From assembly GCF_044386045.1 (NCBI RefSeq), contig NZ_JBISCD010000040.1, forward strand, positions 186,001-250,000: 64,000 nucleotides of DNA. The letters are read 5' to 3'. Numbering within the stretch: position 1 is the first letter of the stretch; each line of letters begins with the position of its first letter. The notes under the pieces were generated by a model that saw only the letters and a program-made list of their open reading frames with translations, did not search any database and was not told where the DNA came from. This DNA is from Thalassobellus sediminis. Its GTDB lineage: Bacteria > Bacteroidota > Bacteroidia > Flavobacteriales > Flavobacteriaceae. Positions 17,887-25,981 of this stretch are shown piece after piece. Made by a program: the position numbers and the translations under genes.

Positions 17887-18006
17887 TTTTCATAAATTAG
17901 TTGGTTTAGTATTGAACTGCTTAAATTAGCATTTTTATTCATAAATCTGCCTTAGGCAGTTTGGTAAAGTCCTAATTTAAACAGTTCTTTGCGTTTTCAT
18001 AAATTA
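17887..18006. repeat. MITE-like intergenic element with flanking direct repeats
   Basis: A 13-bp direct repeat, TTTTCATAAATTA, occurs at 17887-17899 and 17994-18006. Between the copies lie inverted arms of 16 bp with one mismatch (17914-17929 and 17972-17987; GAACTG, C or T, TTAAATTAG), and a small CTGCC-TTA-GGCAG hairpin lies inside them. The second direct repeat runs into the A of the next start codon. The layout resembles a small non-coding insertion with target duplication, but no transposase relation is shown. Confidence 0.45.
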
Positions 18007-18629
18007 TGAGCTTAGTAAAATTAAATATAAAAGGCATATCGTATAGCCAAACTCAAAATGGCGCTTATGCCTTGATTTTAAATGAAGAAGATGGTGATCG
18101 TAAACTACCAATAGTTATTGGAGCTTTTGAGGCACAATCTATAGCTATAGCTTTAGAAAAAGAAATTAGTCCTCCAAGACCTTTAACTCATGACTTATTT
18201 AAAAATTTCGCAGATCGATTTGATATTGTTGTAAAACAAGTTATTATTCACAAATTGGTTGATGGTGTTTTTTATTCCAGTTTAATTTGCGAACGCGATA
18301 AAATTGAAGAAATAATTGATGCTAGAACCAGTGATGCTATTGCTTTAGCACTTCGCTTTCAAGCACCTATTTTTACGTATAAAAACATTCTTGATAAAGC
18401 AGGTATTTACTTAAAAGTGAATCCTAAAAAAGAAGATGAAGAGGACGAAACTCAAGATAGTATTTTAATGGATGAGTTAGTTGCAAATGAATTAGAACCA
18501 AACGAACCACGCGGAAATTTTAAAGGCAAAAGTTTAGAAGAACTACATAGCTTATTAAATGAAGCTGTTGCGAATGAAGATTATGAAAAAGCAGCAAGTA
18601 TTCGTGATGAAATATCTAAACGAGAATAA
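18006..18629 (+). CDS. Bifunctional nuclease (DUF151) with C-terminal UVR motif
   Basis: A 207-residue protein. Residues 1-135 are the bifunctional nuclease domain (DUF151): LNIKGISYSQTQNGAYALILNEEDGDRKLPIVIGAFEAQSIA at the start and IDARTSDAIALALRFQAPIFTY later. An acidic linker (KKEDEEDETQD) leads to a UvrB/UvrC-type motif (LEELHSLLNEAVANEDYEKAASIRDEISKRE region, about 175-207), a helical hairpin used for protein contacts. The family has DNase/RNase activity in plant and archaeal members; the cellular role here is unknown. The nucleoside transporter follows after 12 bp. Confidence 0.88.
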   Translation: MSLVKLNIKGISYSQTQNGAYALILNEEDGDRKLPIVIGAFEAQSIAIALEKEISPPRPLTHDLFKNFADRFDIVVKQVIIHKLVDGVFYSSLICERDKIEEIIDARTSDAIALALRFQAPIFTYKNILDKAGIYLKVNPKKEDEEDETQDSILMDELVANELEPNEPRGNFKGKSLEELHSLLNEAVANEDYEKAASIRDEISKRE

Positions 18630-18641
18630 TCTCCTATTTTT

Positions 18642-20171
18642 ATGAAAAAACTGTTTTTATTTTTTGCTGTTATCTTTTTAGTTTCAACTTCAACAATCAT
18701 AGCACAAGATATAGATAAAACAGTTCAGATAAATTCCATTGAAAATGTTTCAACAGTTCAAACTGCAGCAACAGATTCAATTCAAATTAACAACACAAAA
18801 TCAACTATTCAAAACACCAATGAATCAGTTGATATTAAAACAAATACCTCTTCTATAATTCCTAGCCAAGGCTTTAGCATTAATAGTTTATGGCGTGGTA
18901 TTTTGGGCATGCTATCACTTATTTTTGTAGCCTTTCTTTTTTCTAGTAATAGAAAAGCTATTAATTGGAAAATTGTTGGTATTGGTCTGGCTTTTCAATT
19001 ATTAATTGCCATAGGTGTTTTAAAAGTTGAATTTGTAAAAATCATTTTTGAATTTATTGGAGGATTATTTGTTAGCGTTTTAGATTTCACTAGAGCTGGA
19101 AGTAAATTTTTATTTGAAGGGTTAGTGGTTGATATGGATACTTTTGGTTTCATTTTCGCATTTCAAGTATTACCAACGATTATATTCTTTTCTGCATTAA
19201 CCTCAGTGTTATTCTATTTAGGAATCATTCAAAAAGTAGTTAAAGGGATGGCTTGGTTGCTTTCTAAGACTTTAAAAATATCAGGAGCAGAAAGTTTAAG
19301 TGTAGCTGGAAACATTTTTTTAGGACAAACCGAAGCACCACTTTTAATCAAGGCTTATTTAGAAAAAATGAATAAGTCTGAAATGCTTTTAGTAATGATT
19401 GGAGGCATGGCAACCGTTGCAGGGGCTGTACTTGCTGCTTACATTGGCTTTTTAGGAGGCGAAGACCCTGAGCTTAGATTGTTTTATGCAAAGCATTTAT
19501 TGGCTGCTTCTGTCATGGCTGCACCTGGAGCGATTGTTATTTCAAAAATATTATACCCACAAACTGAAGAAGTAAATACAGATGTTTCAGTTTCACAAGA
19601 TAAAATTGGTTCAAACTTTTTAGATGCTATTGCTAATGGAACTACAGAAGGACTTAAGCTTGCCGTAAATGTTGGTGCCATGCTTTTAGTTTTTGTTGCT
19701 TTTATTGCCATGTTCAATGGTATTTTAGGTTGGATAGGAAATATTACTTCTATTAATAATTGGATCGCAATCAATACGTCTTATGAAAGTTTATCTCTAG
19801 AACTTATTTTAGGATATGCCTTTGCGCCTCTAATGTGGCTTATTGGTGTTGCAAGTGAAGACATGGCGCTTATGGGGCAACTTCTAGGAATTAAATTAGC
19901 AGCTAGTGAGTTTATTGGGTATATTCAATTAGCCGATTTAAAAAATGCTAGTAGTTCTATCCATTTAACTTATGAAAAATCAATAATCATGGCAACTTAT
20001 ATGCTATGTGGTTTTGCTAATTTTGCATCCATTGGTATTCAAATAGGCGGTATAGGTTCGTTAGCACCTGGGCAACGCAAAACCTTATCAAAGTTTGGTA
20101 TAAAAGCTTTAATTGGTGGTACTATTGCTTCCCTAATTTCTGCAACTATTGCAGGTATGATTATTGGTTAA
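18642..20171 (+). CDS. Concentrative nucleoside transporter (NupC/CNT family)
   Basis: A 509-residue membrane protein for ion-coupled nucleoside uptake. From about residue 85 it has the CNT plan: GILGMLSLIFVAFLFSSNRKAINWKIVGIGLAFQLLIAIGVL, then FVFAFQVLPTIIFFSAL-type segment, SGAESLSVAGNIFLGQTEAPLLIKAYL (substrate site), MIGGMATVAGAVLAAYIGFLGG, and CGFANFASIGIQIGGIGSLAPGQR. Unusually, the CNT core is preceded by a cleavable signal peptide (ends TIIAQ) and a Ser/Thr/Asn-rich stretch of about 60 residues. It is probably co-transcribed with the nuclease gene, which suggests nucleic-acid salvage. Confidence 0.93.
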   Translation: MKKLFLFFAVIFLVSTSTIIAQDIDKTVQINSIENVSTVQTAATDSIQINNTKSTIQNTNESVDIKTNTSSIIPSQGFSINSLWRGILGMLSLIFVAFLFSSNRKAINWKIVGIGLAFQLLIAIGVLKVEFVKIIFEFIGGLFVSVLDFTRAGSKFLFEGLVVDMDTFGFIFAFQVLPTIIFFSALTSVLFYLGIIQKVVKGMAWLLSKTLKISGAESLSVAGNIFLGQTEAPLLIKAYLEKMNKSEMLLVMIGGMATVAGAVLAAYIGFLGGEDPELRLFYAKHLLAASVMAAPGAIVISKILYPQTEEVNTDVSVSQDKIGSNFLDAIANGTTEGLKLAVNVGAMLLVFVAFIAMFNGILGWIGNITSINNWIAINTSYESLSLELILGYAFAPLMWLIGVASEDMALMGQLLGIKLAASEFIGYIQLADLKNASSSIHLTYEKSIIMATYMLCGFANFASIGIQIGGIGSLAPGQRKTLSKFGIKALIGGTIASLISATIAGMIIG

Positions 20172-20284
20172 AATACTAAACTAATAATTTCTTGTTTTTT
20201 TCTTAGAAATTTTTAGCAATGCGTAACAATTAGACCAAGCCACTCATTTACTTATCAATATTAAACTACTATTTTTTTTACGCT

Positions 20285-20321
20285 AGTCATTTTACACCCT
20301 ATTTTAAGCTATTTTATACCC
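20285..20321 (+). promoter_or_regulatory. PUL-type direct-repeat site upstream of the LamG gene
   Basis: Two half-sites, TTTTACACCC (20290-20299) and TTTTATACCC (20312-20321), are exactly 22 bp apart. The 16-mer AGTCATTTTACACCCT at 20285-20300 is identical to one upstream of susC (38734-38749). Direct repeats with a two-turn spacing fit an AraC-type HTCS output domain. Confidence 0.65.
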
Positions 20322-20332
20322 TCTTAAAATTA

Positions 20333-20350
20333 AAAACAAACGTTTGTTTT
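20333..20350. promoter_or_regulatory. LacI/PurR-like palindromic operator, copy 1
   Basis: AAAACAAACGTTTGTTTT is a perfect 18-bp palindrome whose core CAAACGTTTG equals the centre of the LacI/PurR-family operator. It lies 36 bp before the LamG gene start and 11 bp after the direct-repeat site. An identical copy lies upstream of the HTCS gene. Confidence 0.65.
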
Positions 20351-20386
20351 GTAATAGTAACTAAATAATAATAAAACAAAACAATT

Positions 20387-21403
20387 ATGAAATTAAAAAA
20401 ATTACTTTTAAGTACTTCTATGGGAATTGCAATGTGTGCAGCAGGGGCCCAAACTTTACCATCAATATCTGGTTTGGTAATGCATTTAGATGCTAGTACA
20501 ATTACTGCTACAGACGGAGATGCTATTGCTACATGGGCAGATGCTTCTGGTTTATCAAACGATGCTACTGCAATAGGAACTGGACAACCAACTTACGTTG
20601 CAAGTTCTTCAGCATTTAATAACAAAGCAACTCTTAGTTTTGACGGTATAGATGATTGGATAGATTTAGCTGATCCTATTAACTCAGCAAATTTTACAGC
20701 ATTTATTGTAGCTAATGTTTCTACTAATGCAGGAGATGCATACCTGTTTTCTGGTTATGATAATACTGGTGGAAATGGTGGCGCATTTGACGGAGGAAAC
20801 CGTTTTAGAATTGCAAATTACAATGGAAATGCCAATTTTGGATGCAGAATGGGTTCTTCAGGTGATTTCGTTACTCAACCCTATGACGCTAATCCACACA
20901 CTTTTGTTATTAACTCTAACGGTAATGCTTGGGTAGACGACTTAGTAACATTTGGTGACAATAATGGATCTGAATTTAGTTCTCCAAATATTAGAGTAGG
21001 AGCTATTCAAGTTGCTCCTGAAGACCCTAAAGGTTTTCTTCCTGGAGAAGTTGCAGAAGTAATTATTTACAATACTAGCCTTTCGGATGTGGATGTTGCG
21101 AGTGTTACCGCATATTTACAATCTAAATATTTTGCAACTGCTGGCATAGAAGATTTTGCTAATAGTGTAGATTTTAAAGCTTATCCTAACCCTACATCAA
21201 GCAATATTACTATTAAAGCTAAAAACGGTTTTACTGTTGGTGCTACACTAAACGTTTACGATGTAAGAGGTAGAATCTTATTAAATAAAACATTATCAAG
21301 TAGCTCTAATGTAGTTAATTTTAGCAGCTTACCTTCTGGAAGTTATTTTGTTAAGGTTTCCAACAAAGGAGAAACAGTAGTAAAACAGATTACCAAAAGA
21401 TAA
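20387..21403 (+). CDS. Secreted LamG/concanavalin-like protein with T9SS sorting domain
   Basis: A 338-residue protein. A signal peptide (ends GAQ) is followed by a LamG-type beta-sandwich at about residues 28-250 (ISGLVMHLDASTITATDGD, ATLSFDGIDDWIDL, then VAEVIIYNTSLSD). The C-terminal tail (KAYPNPTSSNITIKA, then LPSGSYFVKVSNKGETVVKQITKR) is a type A T9SS sorting domain, so it is exported to the surface or medium. It probably binds glycan; no catalytic motif is visible. Base use is less AT-rich than its neighbours, as expected for a Gly/Ala-rich protein. Its upstream region carries the same regulatory sites as the PUL 18 kb away. Confidence 0.85.
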   Translation: MKLKKLLLSTSMGIAMCAAGAQTLPSISGLVMHLDASTITATDGDAIATWADASGLSNDATAIGTGQPTYVASSSAFNNKATLSFDGIDDWIDLADPINSANFTAFIVANVSTNAGDAYLFSGYDNTGGNGGAFDGGNRFRIANYNGNANFGCRMGSSGDFVTQPYDANPHTFVINSNGNAWVDDLVTFGDNNGSEFSSPNIRVGAIQVAPEDPKGFLPGEVAEVIIYNTSLSDVDVASVTAYLQSKYFATAGIEDFANSVDFKAYPNPTSSNITIKAKNGFTVGATLNVYDVRGRILLNKTLSSSSNVVNFSSLPSGSYFVKVSNKGETVVKQITKR

Positions 21404-21420
21404 TACTTTTTAAAAATAAT

Positions 21421-21451
21421 AAAAAAGCCTCATCTTGTATGAGGCTTTTTT
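21421..21451 (+). terminator. Terminator of the LamG gene
   Basis: The arms 21421-21433 (AAAAAAGCCTCAT) and 21439-21451 are perfect complements around CTTGT. The stem ends in a T run. It is a strong intrinsic terminator. Confidence 0.9.
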
Positions 21452-21634
21452 TGTATCAAAATATTACGATAAAACCAATATCAAAAGCGTTAATAACTTT
21501 TTGATATTATCATTATTAAAAAGAAACGCTTAACAATCATTTTTCTTTAAATTCGTATCTGCAATTTCCTTACTAATTTGCAACTTAATCATTATTAATT
21601 AAGAGATTTTACTCCCTTTACAGGAAAAAGAAAT

Positions 21635-22459
21635 ATGAAACAATATCACGACTTAGTAAAACACGTTTTAACAAACGGAAACGAAAAAGAAGATAGAACA
21701 GGAACGGGAACTAAAAGCGTTTTTGGCTACCAAATGCGATTTAATTTAAGTGAAGGTTTCCCAATGGTAACTACAAAAAAATTACACTTAAAATCTATTA
21801 TATATGAACTACTTTGGTTTTTAAAAGGCGATACTAATATTAAGTACTTAACTGATAACGGTGTACGTATTTGGAATGATTGGGCAGATAAAAATGGAGA
21901 CCTTGGCCCTGTTTATGGGCATCAATGGCGTAACTGGAATAGTGATGAAGTAGACCAAATTAAAGAAGTTATTAATACTTTAAAAAACAACCCAAATAGC
22001 CGCAGAATGTTAGTATCTGCATGGAACCCTTCTGTATTACCAGATACATCTAAATCATTTGATGAAAATGTAGCGAATGGAAAAGCTGCGCTTCCCCCTT
22101 GTCACGCCTTTTTTCAATTTTATGTTGCTAATGGTAAATTATCATGCCAACTTTATCAACGAAGTGCCGACATCTTTTTAGGAGTTCCTTTTAACATTGC
22201 CTCTTACGCATTATTCACCATGATGATGGCTCAAGTATGTGGTTATGAAGCGGGTGAATTTATCCACACTTTTGGTGATGCTCATATATATAGTAATCAT
22301 TTTGAGCAATTGGAATTACAATTATCTAGAGATATACGTCCGTTACCAAAAATGAAAATAAATCCTGAAATAAAAGATATTTTAGATTTCACTTTTGAAG
22401 ATTTCAAATTAGAAGATTATAATCCGCATCCACACATTAAAGGTGCTGTTGCAGTATAA
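21635..22459 (+). CDS. thyA: Thymidylate synthase
   Basis: A 274-residue ThyA that methylates dUMP to dTMP with methylene-tetrahydrofolate. The catalytic Cys156 is in LPPCHAFFQFYV. Other signatures are DRTGTGTKSVFG, GDLGPVYGHQWRNW, YQRSADIFLGVPFNIASYA and HTFGDAHIYSNH. The folate product it releases is recycled by dihydrofolate reductase, encoded as a fusion 1.1 kb downstream (23608). Confidence 0.98.
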   Translation: MKQYHDLVKHVLTNGNEKEDRTGTGTKSVFGYQMRFNLSEGFPMVTTKKLHLKSIIYELLWFLKGDTNIKYLTDNGVRIWNDWADKNGDLGPVYGHQWRNWNSDEVDQIKEVINTLKNNPNSRRMLVSAWNPSVLPDTSKSFDENVANGKAALPPCHAFFQFYVANGKLSCQLYQRSADIFLGVPFNIASYALFTMMMAQVCGYEAGEFIHTFGDAHIYSNHFEQLELQLSRDIRPLPKMKINPEIKDILDFTFEDFKLEDYNPHPHIKGAVAV

Positions 22460-22466
22460 AAATAAA

Positions 22467-22955
22467 ATGAAAAACATATACGCATTACTATTAATTTTCA
22501 TTAACACTTCTATTATAGCACAAGAAAATGAAACAAAAGAAAATCCAGATACTGTTTATGAGGTAATTGAAAATGTTCCTGTTTATAAAGGTTGTGACAA
22601 AACGCTTTCTAATGCAGAATTAAAAAAATGCATGAGTTATAAAATTTCAAACCTTATCTCAAAAAACTTCAATATCAAAATAGCAAATAAGATTGGTTTA
22701 CCTGATGGATTAGTAAAAATTAATGTGATTTTTAAAATTGACAAATATGGAAAAGTTACAGGAATTAGGTCAAGTGCACCACATTATGAACTTGAAAAAG
22801 AAGCTATTCGGGTTATAAAACTAATTCCAGACATGGAAAGACCAGGAATACAAAGGGGTAAACCTGTAACAGTCCCTTACTCTATACCAATTAATTTTAT
22901 GGTTGATAATAGCTCAAAAAAATTAAAACGAAAAATTAAAAAAAAGAAGAATTAA
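22467..22955 (+). CDS. Exported TonB C-terminal-domain-like protein
   Basis: About 162 residues from the ATG at 22467, which gives a clean signal peptide (MKNIYALLLIFINTSIIAQ). The longer frame starting at 22443 would overlap thyA and is less likely. The body resembles the Flavobacteria energy-transducer TonB C-terminal domain: VIENVPVYKGC, a CxxxxxNAELKKCMS segment, VKINVIFKIDKYGKVTGIRS, and YELEKEAIRVIKLIPDMERPGIQRGKPVTVPYSIPINF. It has no membrane anchor plus Pro-rich linker, so it is unlikely to be a working TonB. The tail is very basic (KKLKRKIKKKKN). Confidence 0.75.
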   Translation: MKNIYALLLIFINTSIIAQENETKENPDTVYEVIENVPVYKGCDKTLSNAELKKCMSYKISNLISKNFNIKIANKIGLPDGLVKINVIFKIDKYGKVTGIRSSAPHYELEKEAIRVIKLIPDMERPGIQRGKPVTVPYSIPINFMVDNSSKKLKRKIKKKKN

Positions 22956-22986
22956 AAAAGGGCTCTCTATACAGAAAGCCCTTTTT
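22955..22986. terminator. Bidirectional terminator between converging genes
   Basis: AAAAAGGGCT (22955-22964) and AGCCCTTTTT (22977-22986) form a perfect 10-bp stem, with A and T tracts on either side. It lies between the TonB-like gene and the minus-strand CBM48 gene. Confidence 0.85.
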
Positions 22987-23008
22987 CGTTTAATTTCTTA
23001 GGATTTAA

Positions 23009-23305
23009 CTAAACGTTTACTACACTATTTTCTGCTGCAGCATAATCATTCCATGCATAAGCGTCGGCTGCATCATCATTAATATAAGCACCGTCAACAA
23101 GGTATTTATATTCATAAGAACTTTCAGCATCTAAATCTACAGTTGCTTTAAAAGTTCCATTTTTTAATTTCTTAAGAGGAGTTGCTTTAGCATTCCATTC
23201 ATTAAAACTTCCAATTACAGAAGCTTTTTTTGCATCTTCAGCAAGTATAGAAAAAGTAACTTTACAAACTGGTTTGCTTTTTAAGTATTGTTTTTTAATA
23301 GCCAT
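23009..23305 (-). CDS. Small stand-alone isoamylase early-set (CBM48-like) domain protein
   Basis: A 98-residue cytoplasmic protein consisting only of an early-set/AMPK-glycogen-binding-like fold: CKVTFSILAEDAKKASVIGSFNEWN, then TFKATVDLDAESSYEYKYLVDG and NDDAADAYAWNDYAAAENSVVNV. The WN and YEYKYLVDG motifs match CBM48-type alpha-glucan binding domains. There is no signal peptide and no catalytic domain. It probably binds glycogen or a sugar nucleotide inside the cell. A TAAATTTG -7 box lies at 23337-23344. Confidence 0.85.
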   Translation of the reverse strand: MAIKKQYLKSKPVCKVTFSILAEDAKKASVIGSFNEWNAKATPLKKLKNGTFKATVDLDAESSYEYKYLVDGAYINDDAADAYAWNDYAAAENSVVNV

Positions 23306-23607
23306 AATTCAAATATTTTGTGTGTTGTTTATGATACAAATTTAAAAAACAATTATTGAAGAGTTTAATTTTAACACCTTTAGCATAAAGAATTATCAAT
23401 TTGTTAATATAGACTTGTGTAAATTTTGTGTATCAAAAAAAATCAAGAAGTATATTGTATTATTCTTAGTACACAAATCTTGTTTTTCGTTGATTTTCAA
23501 GGGTTTTTAACCGAAAACCTTTTCGCTATTTAGATTTTTTTAAGCCATAATTTAATCTTAATCATGTCATCAAAAAACTTTAACTTTACAATCATTATTT
23601 TAGTATT
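23306..23607. other. Intergenic region with a candidate structured leader
   Basis: 302 bp between divergent genes. It holds a minus-strand -7 box (TAAATTTG, 23337-23344). It also holds an inverted repeat of 11 bp with one wobble-compatible mismatch (23411-23421 and 23470-23480, core TTGTGTA/TACACAA) enclosing a smaller AAGAA/TTCTT stem. That may be a leader structure of the DHFR-fusion gene. No known riboswitch is recognised. Confidence 0.4.
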
Positions 23608-24525
23608 ATGTTCGGAAAAAAGAAAGACACTCCACAAATAGATAAAGACCAATTAGAGCTTATTCAAAATGCTCAGAAACGTATCAAACAAAAAAAGAAT
23701 TTATACATCCACTTTGTAATATTCTTAATTGGTGCTGTTTTTTTAATATTAGCTAATACCGTCTTAGGTATTGGAGAAGATTTTAAAATCCTTGGTAAAG
23801 AATGGTTCTTATTTGCTATTCTTATTTGGTTATTCTTATTTATTTATCACATATTTAATGTCTTTATTACCCATAAGTTTATGGGTAAGGCTTGGGAACA
23901 AAACCAACTAGAAAAATTAGTAGCTAAACAAAAAAATCGTATCGAAAAAATTAAGGCTGGATTAATAAAAGAAGAAACATATATTGCAGAAAGCGAAGTT
24001 TACAACGAAATTAAGCCTGAAGCAACTCGCACTCAATCTCAGCTTACTATTATTGTTGCTGCGGCAGAAAATGATGCCATTGGAAAAGGAAATAAATTAA
24101 TTTGGCATTTAAGTGACGATTTAAAACGTTTTAAAGCCTTAACAAACGGACATCATATTATTATGGGGCGTAAAACTTTTGAAAGTTTTCCTAAACCACT
24201 ACCAAATAGAACTCACGTAGTTATTACTAGACAAACTGACTACAAAGTACCAGAAGGCGTTATTGTTGTTAACAGCTTAAATGCTGCGATTGATGTAACA
24301 AAAAACGAATCACAACCTTTTATTATAGGTGGTGGAGAAATTTACAAACAAGCTATGCATATTGCTAATAAAATAGAATTAACAAGAGTACATGAAAACT
24401 TTGAAGCTGATACATTTTTTCCAAAAATAGATACTACTATTTGGAAAGAAACAGCCAACAAGTTTCATAAAAAAGATGAAAAACATGACTATGAGTTTTC
24501 GTTTTTAACTTACGAAAGAAAATAG
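23608..24525 (+). CDS. folA: 2TM-domain protein fused to dihydrofolate reductase
   Basis: A 305-residue fusion. Residues about 20-105 are a 2TM domain: an amphipathic basic start (QNAQKRIKQKKNLYIHF), two membrane helices (FVIFLIGAVFLILANTVLGI and WFLFAILIWLFLFIYHIF), then FITHKFMGKAWEQNQLEKL. After a coiled-coil-like linker, residues about 142-305 are a complete dihydrofolate reductase: LTIIVAAAENDAIGKGNKLIWHLSDDLKRFKALTNGHHIIMGRKTFES, then RTHVVITR and PFIIGGGEIYKQAM. It reduces dihydrofolate made by ThyA and would be anchored at the inner face of the membrane. The gene symbol refers to the DHFR part. Confidence 0.9.
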   Translation: MFGKKKDTPQIDKDQLELIQNAQKRIKQKKNLYIHFVIFLIGAVFLILANTVLGIGEDFKILGKEWFLFAILIWLFLFIYHIFNVFITHKFMGKAWEQNQLEKLVAKQKNRIEKIKAGLIKEETYIAESEVYNEIKPEATRTQSQLTIIVAAAENDAIGKGNKLIWHLSDDLKRFKALTNGHHIIMGRKTFESFPKPLPNRTHVVITRQTDYKVPEGVIVVNSLNAAIDVTKNESQPFIIGGGEIYKQAMHIANKIELTRVHENFEADTFFPKIDTTIWKETANKFHKKDEKHDYEFSFLTYERK

Positions 24526-24553
24526 CTTATTTATCTTTTACTAAATTTTATAA

Positions 24554-25933
24554 ATGATAACCTCAAGATTTCAAATAGTTTGCCTTGGCTATATACTTCT
24601 ATTTTTATCACTTAATTCATGCGCCAGTAAAGGCAAATGGTTGAGTATAACAACTGGAAATAATATTAGTTATTCAGCAACAGAATCTAAATCACCAAAA
24701 AAAGATTTTACAGGCAATAATATAACCATTGTATATCTTAAAAATTTAGGGTTTGAGAAAATAGGTCAAAACACAAATGAAAAAGATGTCGCTTGGTTAT
24801 TATCTCAAGGATATCGGGTTATAGAACTAGATTATAATCACGATAAAAAAGCTTCAGCAACAAACATAAACAAAGACATTATTGCTATTAATAAGGCCAT
24901 TTCAAATAAATTATTCTGCAACTTCACTAACTGTTCGCTTAACAAATCTTATATATTATTTGAAGGCTATAGAATTTCTCGAGATGTACCTTATTTTATA
25001 GACAATCCTAAAGTTTATAACACACCTAAAGAATATGTAGAAGGTGATGAATTACGTATGGATATTATCTATCCTGCAAACCCAAAAGTAAAAACCCCTA
25101 CTATTTTATCTTTTTCATACAGTAACAGTTACGCCACCTATGATAATGACAAAAAAAAACTTACTGATACTCACAAAGATTTAAGAATGTTTTTACCATA
25201 TACTTTTGCTGGTTTTAACGATTCTTTTTTAGAAGGTTTACCTGCACATGGAATGGCTTGGGCTATTGCCGATCATCCAAAATATTGTCCTTGGGGAAGC
25301 GGTAAACCTGTAAATGGCAAAAACGACACCTATAAATCATATCAAACAAATCCTGATGCAGTCCAAAAAGTAAAATCTGCTATTCGCTCCTTGCGAAATA
25401 TGAGTAATGAATTAGGATTATCTGGAAACATTGGTGTTTACGGATTTTCTCGAGGTTCTACTGCTGGATCTTTAGCTATTGGAAACAAATCTGTTCCTGA
25501 ATTTGAAAATGCTGGTTTTAATACTGGAGTTTCTGATGACATACAAGCAGCTGCATTAGGCCCTGGTGTTTTTGATTATACTCAAATTTACAATGCTTCA
25601 GATGATGGCGATTCTAACTTAGAAACTCGATGCGAATGGGCTTGGGGTAGTCTTGAAGATAATTTTGAACTATGGAACACTATGGGAGCTTCTTATTTAG
25701 TTGAATCATCAGCTACAGCTCCTACTCTATTTTTTCATAATACCAATGATGCGCCTTATTATCAAGATCAATTTATACATTTAAAAGCAAAATTAGATTC
25801 GCTAAAAGTACCCACCTCAACACTTATTAATTACGGAACGGGACATTCAGTGCCTCAAACATCAAAAGATTTAAATACACTTTATAGTTTTTTTAAAAAA
25901 TATCTAAATCCTACTATATTAAAAATTGACTAG
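24554..25933 (+). CDS. Alpha/beta-hydrolase lipoprotein
   Basis: A 459-residue protein with a lipoprotein signal (LSLNSC, Cys about 23). A nucleophile elbow GFSRGS (GxSxG, near residue 299) follows a helix-rich region (AVQKVKSAIRSLRNMSNELGLSGNIGVYGF). A likely catalytic His is in GTGHSVP near the C-terminus, and the acidic residue may be in FFHNTNDAPYYQD. The N-terminal third (to about residue 140) has no recognised fold. The fold suggests an esterase or dienelactone-hydrolase-like enzyme on the periplasmic or outer surface. The substrate is unknown; a carbohydrate esterase is possible but not shown. Confidence 0.72.
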   Translation: MITSRFQIVCLGYILLFLSLNSCASKGKWLSITTGNNISYSATESKSPKKDFTGNNITIVYLKNLGFEKIGQNTNEKDVAWLLSQGYRVIELDYNHDKKASATNINKDIIAINKAISNKLFCNFTNCSLNKSYILFEGYRISRDVPYFIDNPKVYNTPKEYVEGDELRMDIIYPANPKVKTPTILSFSYSNSYATYDNDKKKLTDTHKDLRMFLPYTFAGFNDSFLEGLPAHGMAWAIADHPKYCPWGSGKPVNGKNDTYKSYQTNPDAVQKVKSAIRSLRNMSNELGLSGNIGVYGFSRGSTAGSLAIGNKSVPEFENAGFNTGVSDDIQAAALGPGVFDYTQIYNASDDGDSNLETRCEWAWGSLEDNFELWNTMGASYLVESSATAPTLFFHNTNDAPYYQDQFIHLKAKLDSLKVPTSTLINYGTGHSVPQTSKDLNTLYSFFKKYLNPTILKID

Positions 25934-25969
25934 TCAATTATTCTTTTAAAAACCCATGTGTATTTTCAC

Positions 25970-25977
25970 TAATTTCG
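25970..25977 (+). promoter_or_regulatory. -7 box very close to the COG2509 start
   Basis: TAATTTCG, a variant of TAnnTTTG, ends only 4 bp before the ATG at 25982. If used, the mRNA would be leaderless or nearly so. Confidence 0.4.
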
Positions 25978-25981
25978 CATT

